Of a stretch of 36,612 nt of DNA, positions 34,621 to 36,612 are shown in pieces. Where the stretch lies: assembly GCA_018242165.1 (NCBI GenBank), contig JAFECL010000068.1, positions 1-36,612 on the forward strand, read 5' to 3'. Made by a program: the position numbers and the translations under genes. Source of the DNA: Pseudomonadota bacterium. GTDB taxonomy: Bacteria > Pseudomonadota > Alphaproteobacteria > Sphingomonadales > Sphingomonadaceae. The notes below the pieces were generated by a model. The model was not told where the DNA came from. It saw only the letters and a program-made list of their open reading frames with translations, and did no database searches. The stretch's first letter is position 1. Each line of letters begins with the position of its first letter.

Positions 34621-35204
34621 CAGGCTTCGGCCCGGCTGCCGGGCTTGACCGCCGGGGTGGCCGCCAGGTGCGCCGGCACCTCGTCAGGCGCCCAGGTCGG
34701 GAAGTTCAGCGCGATCAGCGGGGTGAACGGCACCCCAAGGTCAACCGTGCCGCCGCTGCGATCGACCAGCGCGGCGGCGGCGACCACCTGGCCGCCCGCC
34801 GCCTCGATCGCAGCGATCGCCTCGCGGCTGGAAAGGCCGGTGGTGACGACATCTTCGACCATCAGCACCTTGTCGCCCGGCTTGAGCGCGAAGCCGCGGC
34901 GCAGTTCGAAGGTGCCCGAGGGGCGCTCGACGAACAGCGCCTCGACCCCCAGCGCGCGGCCCATCTCGTGGCCGATGATCACCCCGCCCATCGCCGGCGA
35001 AACCACCCGGGTAATCTCCTTGCGCAGCTCGCGCGGCAGCCGGGCGGCCAGCGCCGTGGCCAGCCTGCTGGCCCGCATCGGGTCCATCAGCACCCGGGCG
35101 CACTGCAGGTAGTGCGCGCTGTGCCGCCCCGAAGAAAGCAGGAAATGCCCCTCCAGCAGGGCCTGGCTGGCGCGGAACTCGGCCAGCACTTCCTCTTCGG
35201 TCAT
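34620..35204 (-). CDS. pyrE: Orotate phosphoribosyltransferase
   Basis: This 194-residue enzyme makes OMP from orotate and PRPP in pyrimidine synthesis. The PRPP-binding motif is [14 protein letters not shown], and [16 protein letters not shown] and [14 protein letters not shown] are also conserved. I chose the ATG at 35204 because GGAGG lies about 11 bases upstream; another in-frame ATG at 35222 has no ribosome binding site. It is the first gene of the operon that runs to ruvX. A hairpin and a TTGACA box lie upstream, but no matching -10 box was found. Confidence 0.95.
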   Translation of the reverse strand: MTEEEVLAEFRASQALLEGHFLLSSGRHSAHYLQCARVLMDPMRASRLATALAARLPRELRKEITRVVSPAMGGVIIGHEMGRALGVEALFVERPSGTFELRRGFALKPGDKVLMVEDVVTTGLSSREAIAAIEAAGGQVVAAAALVDRSGGTVDLGVPFTPLIALNFPTWAPDEVPAHLAATPAVKPGSRAEA

Positions 35205-35228
35205 CGCTTCGCAATCCTCCATTTGAAC

Positions 35229-35245
35229 CGGGCCGCGCGGGCCCG
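35229..35245. other. GC-rich hairpin in the pyrE/coxB divergent region
   Basis: CGGGCC at 35229-35234 and GGCCCG at 35240-35245 form a perfect 6-bp stem with a 5-nt loop. On the minus strand it would be in the pyrE leader, about 25 bases before its start. It could be an attenuator stem or chance in GC-rich DNA. Confidence 0.3.
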
Positions 35246-35281
35246 TCTTTGAAGCCTGTCAAAAATATGCCCTAGAGGCGC

Positions 35282-35310
35282 TTGAGGCGGCGGGCAAGCG
35301 CGCGTATAGG
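35282..35310 (+). promoter_or_regulatory. Sigma70-like promoter for coxB
   Basis: TTGAGG at 35282-35287 and TATAGG at 35305-35310 are separated by exactly 17 bases. Each matches four of six consensus positions. The predicted transcription start is near 35316-35318, about 100 bases before the coxB ATG. Confidence 0.55.
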
Positions 35311-35322
35311 CCCGGCCAAGGG

Positions 35323-35344
35323 GTTTAAGCCCCGGGGCTCAAAC
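35323..35344. promoter_or_regulatory. 22-bp dyad just downstream of the predicted coxB transcription start
   Basis: GTTTAAGCCCC (35323-35333) and GGGGCTCAAAC (35334-35344) are inverted copies with one mismatch and no loop. The position, directly after the predicted start, fits a repressor operator. As RNA it would be a poor hairpin unless the centre opens. No known regulator motif is recognised. Confidence 0.5.
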
Positions 35345-35414
35345 GTTGTTTCACCGTCGCGCGGAAGGGGGCAAGGCCATTCCGCCGACCTTGCCAAGCG
35401 GAAGCACCAAGACG

Positions 35415-36476
35415 ATGAAATTCGGGGATTTTATCCGCAATTGCCGCCAGGGCCTGATCGGCCTCGGGCTGGCTGCCCTGGCCGGGGCCGCCGTGCTGGG
35501 CGCGCCGCAGCAGGCGCTCGCCGCTGCCGACGCCGCCGCGAAGGATTCGGCCGCTGCCGCGCCCGCCGCAGCAGCACCCGCCGCCGCTGGTGACCGCTTC
35601 GCCGTCGCCCCTGGCGGCTACACCCCGATGAAACCGCAGGCCGGCAAGGGCATGCCAGTCGACGCCGGGGTCGGCTTCCAGGACCAGTATTCGGACAATG
35701 GCAAGCAGGCGCTATGGATCCACAATTCGATCCTCCTGCCGATTGTTTTCGGCACGGCCGGCTTTGTCGGGGTGCTGCTGCTGATCGTGATGGTCCGCTT
35801 CAACAAGCGCGCCAACCCGGTCCCCTCGAAGACCAGCCACAACACCCTGCTCGAGATCGTGTGGACCGGTATTCCGGTGCTGATCCTGGCCTTCGTGGCG
35901 ATCTATTCGCTCGACCTGATCGCCAAGCAGTACAAGCCCGCGCCGAAGAACGCGATCACCATCAAGGCCACCGGCAACCAGTGGTACTGGACCTACAGCT
36001 ACCCCGACAACGGCGGTTTCGAGGTCACCAGCAACATCCTCAAGGATGCCGATGCCGATGCCCGTGGCGAACCGCGCCAGCTGGCGGCCGACTATCGCAT
36101 GGTCGTTCCCGCCGGCGAACCGATCCGCCTGCAGACCTTCGGCGCCGACGTGATTCACTCGTTCGCGGTGCCCTCGCTGTGGTTCAAGCTCGACGCCGTC
36201 CCCGGCAAGATCAACGAGCGGCAGCTGGTGATCAAGGAACCGGGCGTCTATTATGGCCAGTGCTCGGAACTGTGCGGCGCCCGCCACGGCTATATGCCGA
36301 TCGTGGTCGAAGCGCTGGATCGCCCGCACTTCAACGCCTGGGTCATGACCCATTCGGGCGGCAAGATCGACGGCGCCCCGGAAGCCCCCAAGGCTGCCCC
36401 CGCCGCGGCTGACGCCGCCAAGCCTGCCGAACCGGCCAAGGCCGCAGAGGCCGCCCCCGCCGCCAAGCCGGCCTGA
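35415..36476 (+). CDS. coxB: Cytochrome c oxidase subunit II
   Basis: This 353-residue subunit takes electrons from cytochrome c through its CuA centre and passes them to subunit I. It has a signal-like N-terminus (about 1-35), an Ala-rich stretch (about 36-58), two membrane helices (about 107-130 and 150-175) and a cupredoxin domain. CuA ligands are the His in VIHSFAVPS and the cysteines, His and Met in GQCSELCGARHGYMPI. GNQWYWTYSYPD is the conserved aromatic electron entry. The C-terminal 35 residues are an Ala/Pro/Lys tail. The ATG at 35415 is chosen because a signal sequence follows. ctaD lies 29 bases downstream. Confidence 0.96.
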   Translation: MKFGDFIRNCRQGLIGLGLAALAGAAVLGAPQQALAAADAAAKDSAAAAPAAAAPAAAGDRFAVAPGGYTPMKPQAGKGMPVDAGVGFQDQYSDNGKQALWIHNSILLPIVFGTAGFVGVLLLIVMVRFNKRANPVPSKTSHNTLLEIVWTGIPVLILAFVAIYSLDLIAKQYKPAPKNAITIKATGNQWYWTYSYPDNGGFEVTSNILKDADADARGEPRQLAADYRMVVPAGEPIRLQTFGADVIHSFAVPSLWFKLDAVPGKINERQLVIKEPGVYYGQCSELCGARHGYMPIVVEALDRPHFNAWVMTHSGGKIDGAPEAPKAAPAAADAAKPAEPAKAAEAAPAAKPA

Positions 36477-36505
36477 CCCCATTCTGACACGAAGGTAAGC
36501 GAGAG

Positions 36506-36612
36506 ATGGCTACCACCGCTGAACATTTCGAGGCCCATGGGCACGCCCATGACCACCACGATGCCGACCACAAGCCGGGCTTCTTCGCCCGCTGGTTCAT
36601 GTCCACCAACCA
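36506..36612 (+). CDS. ctaD: Cytochrome c oxidase subunit I, first 35 residues (runs off the window)
   Basis: About 35 codons are visible after an ATG preceded by GAAGG. The start is His-rich (HGHAHDHHDADHK) and then reads GFFARWFMSTNH, which is the usual entry into the first helix of subunit I. The heme-copper oxidase core is beyond the window. Placement right after coxB is the standard cox operon order. Confidence 0.9.
   Translation, partial: MATTAEHFEAHGHAHDHHDADHKPGFFARWFMSTN

Noticed and set aside
35234..35262. Sigma70 promoter for pyrE using the TTGACA at 35262-35257 (minus)
   Set aside because: The -35 box is perfect, but at 16-18 bases downstream the sequence is all G and C with no -10 box.
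1..36612. tRNA, rRNA, CRISPR, insertion sequence, integrase or attachment site
   Set aside because: None was recognised on either strand; long exact direct repeats and transposase-like proteins were not seen by eye.

Overview
The window is a gene-dense, high-GC stretch of ordinary chromosome from an alphaproteobacterium, most likely a sphingomonad (Sphingomonadaceae or Erythrobacteraceae type). The clues are an Atp12-type F1 chaperone gene, a STAS-MlaE fusion with a DUF330-like lipoprotein, a TIGR02186/TauE pair, hisZ, an alphaproteobacterial-style coxB, and strong GC bias at third codon positions. I saw no rRNA, tRNA, insertion sequence, phage gene or CRISPR array. The genus is inferred, not proven.

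Layout. 1-1874 (minus): the start of gatA, then gatC, a membrane-anchored FKBP and rpsU. 2078-5804 (plus): a translation-coupled operon of crcB, an RluA-family pseudouridine synthase, a PaiB-like protein, a HAD phosphatase, a small membrane protein and atp12. 5797-9285 (minus): an Mla-type lipid transporter (mlaE-mlaF-mlaD-lipoprotein). 9372-14195 (plus): valS, queE and a MATE exporter. 14242-20343 (minus): a HerA-like ATPase, TIGR02186 plus TauE/SafE, and an NfrB-like glycosyltransferase with an NfrA-C-like partner. 20645-22252 (plus): a beta-CASP nuclease. 22249-24039 (minus): hisZ and a TlpA-like lipoprotein. 24056-27721 (plus): argH, a small lipoprotein, lysA and a siroheme synthase with a C-terminal CobA remnant.

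27795-29909 (plus) is the part that stands out. A 48-residue peptide with a strong ribosome binding site is followed by two tandem hairpins and two unrecognised proteins encoded by overlapping genes. The second of these carries a cupin-like His-x-His and His-x3-His pattern. The first looks like a distant relative of it that has lost most of the histidines. The layout resembles a ribosomally made, modified peptide (RiPP) locus, or a peptide-regulated enzyme pair. I do not recognise the family, and the function is inference.

29906-35204 (minus): a seven-gene tightly packed operon, pyrE-pdxJ-acpS-lepB-AI-2E-type permease-DUF3089 hydrolase-ruvX. 35415-36612 (plus): coxB and the start of ctaD, behind a good sigma70-like promoter with a 22-bp dyad just downstream of the expected transcription start.
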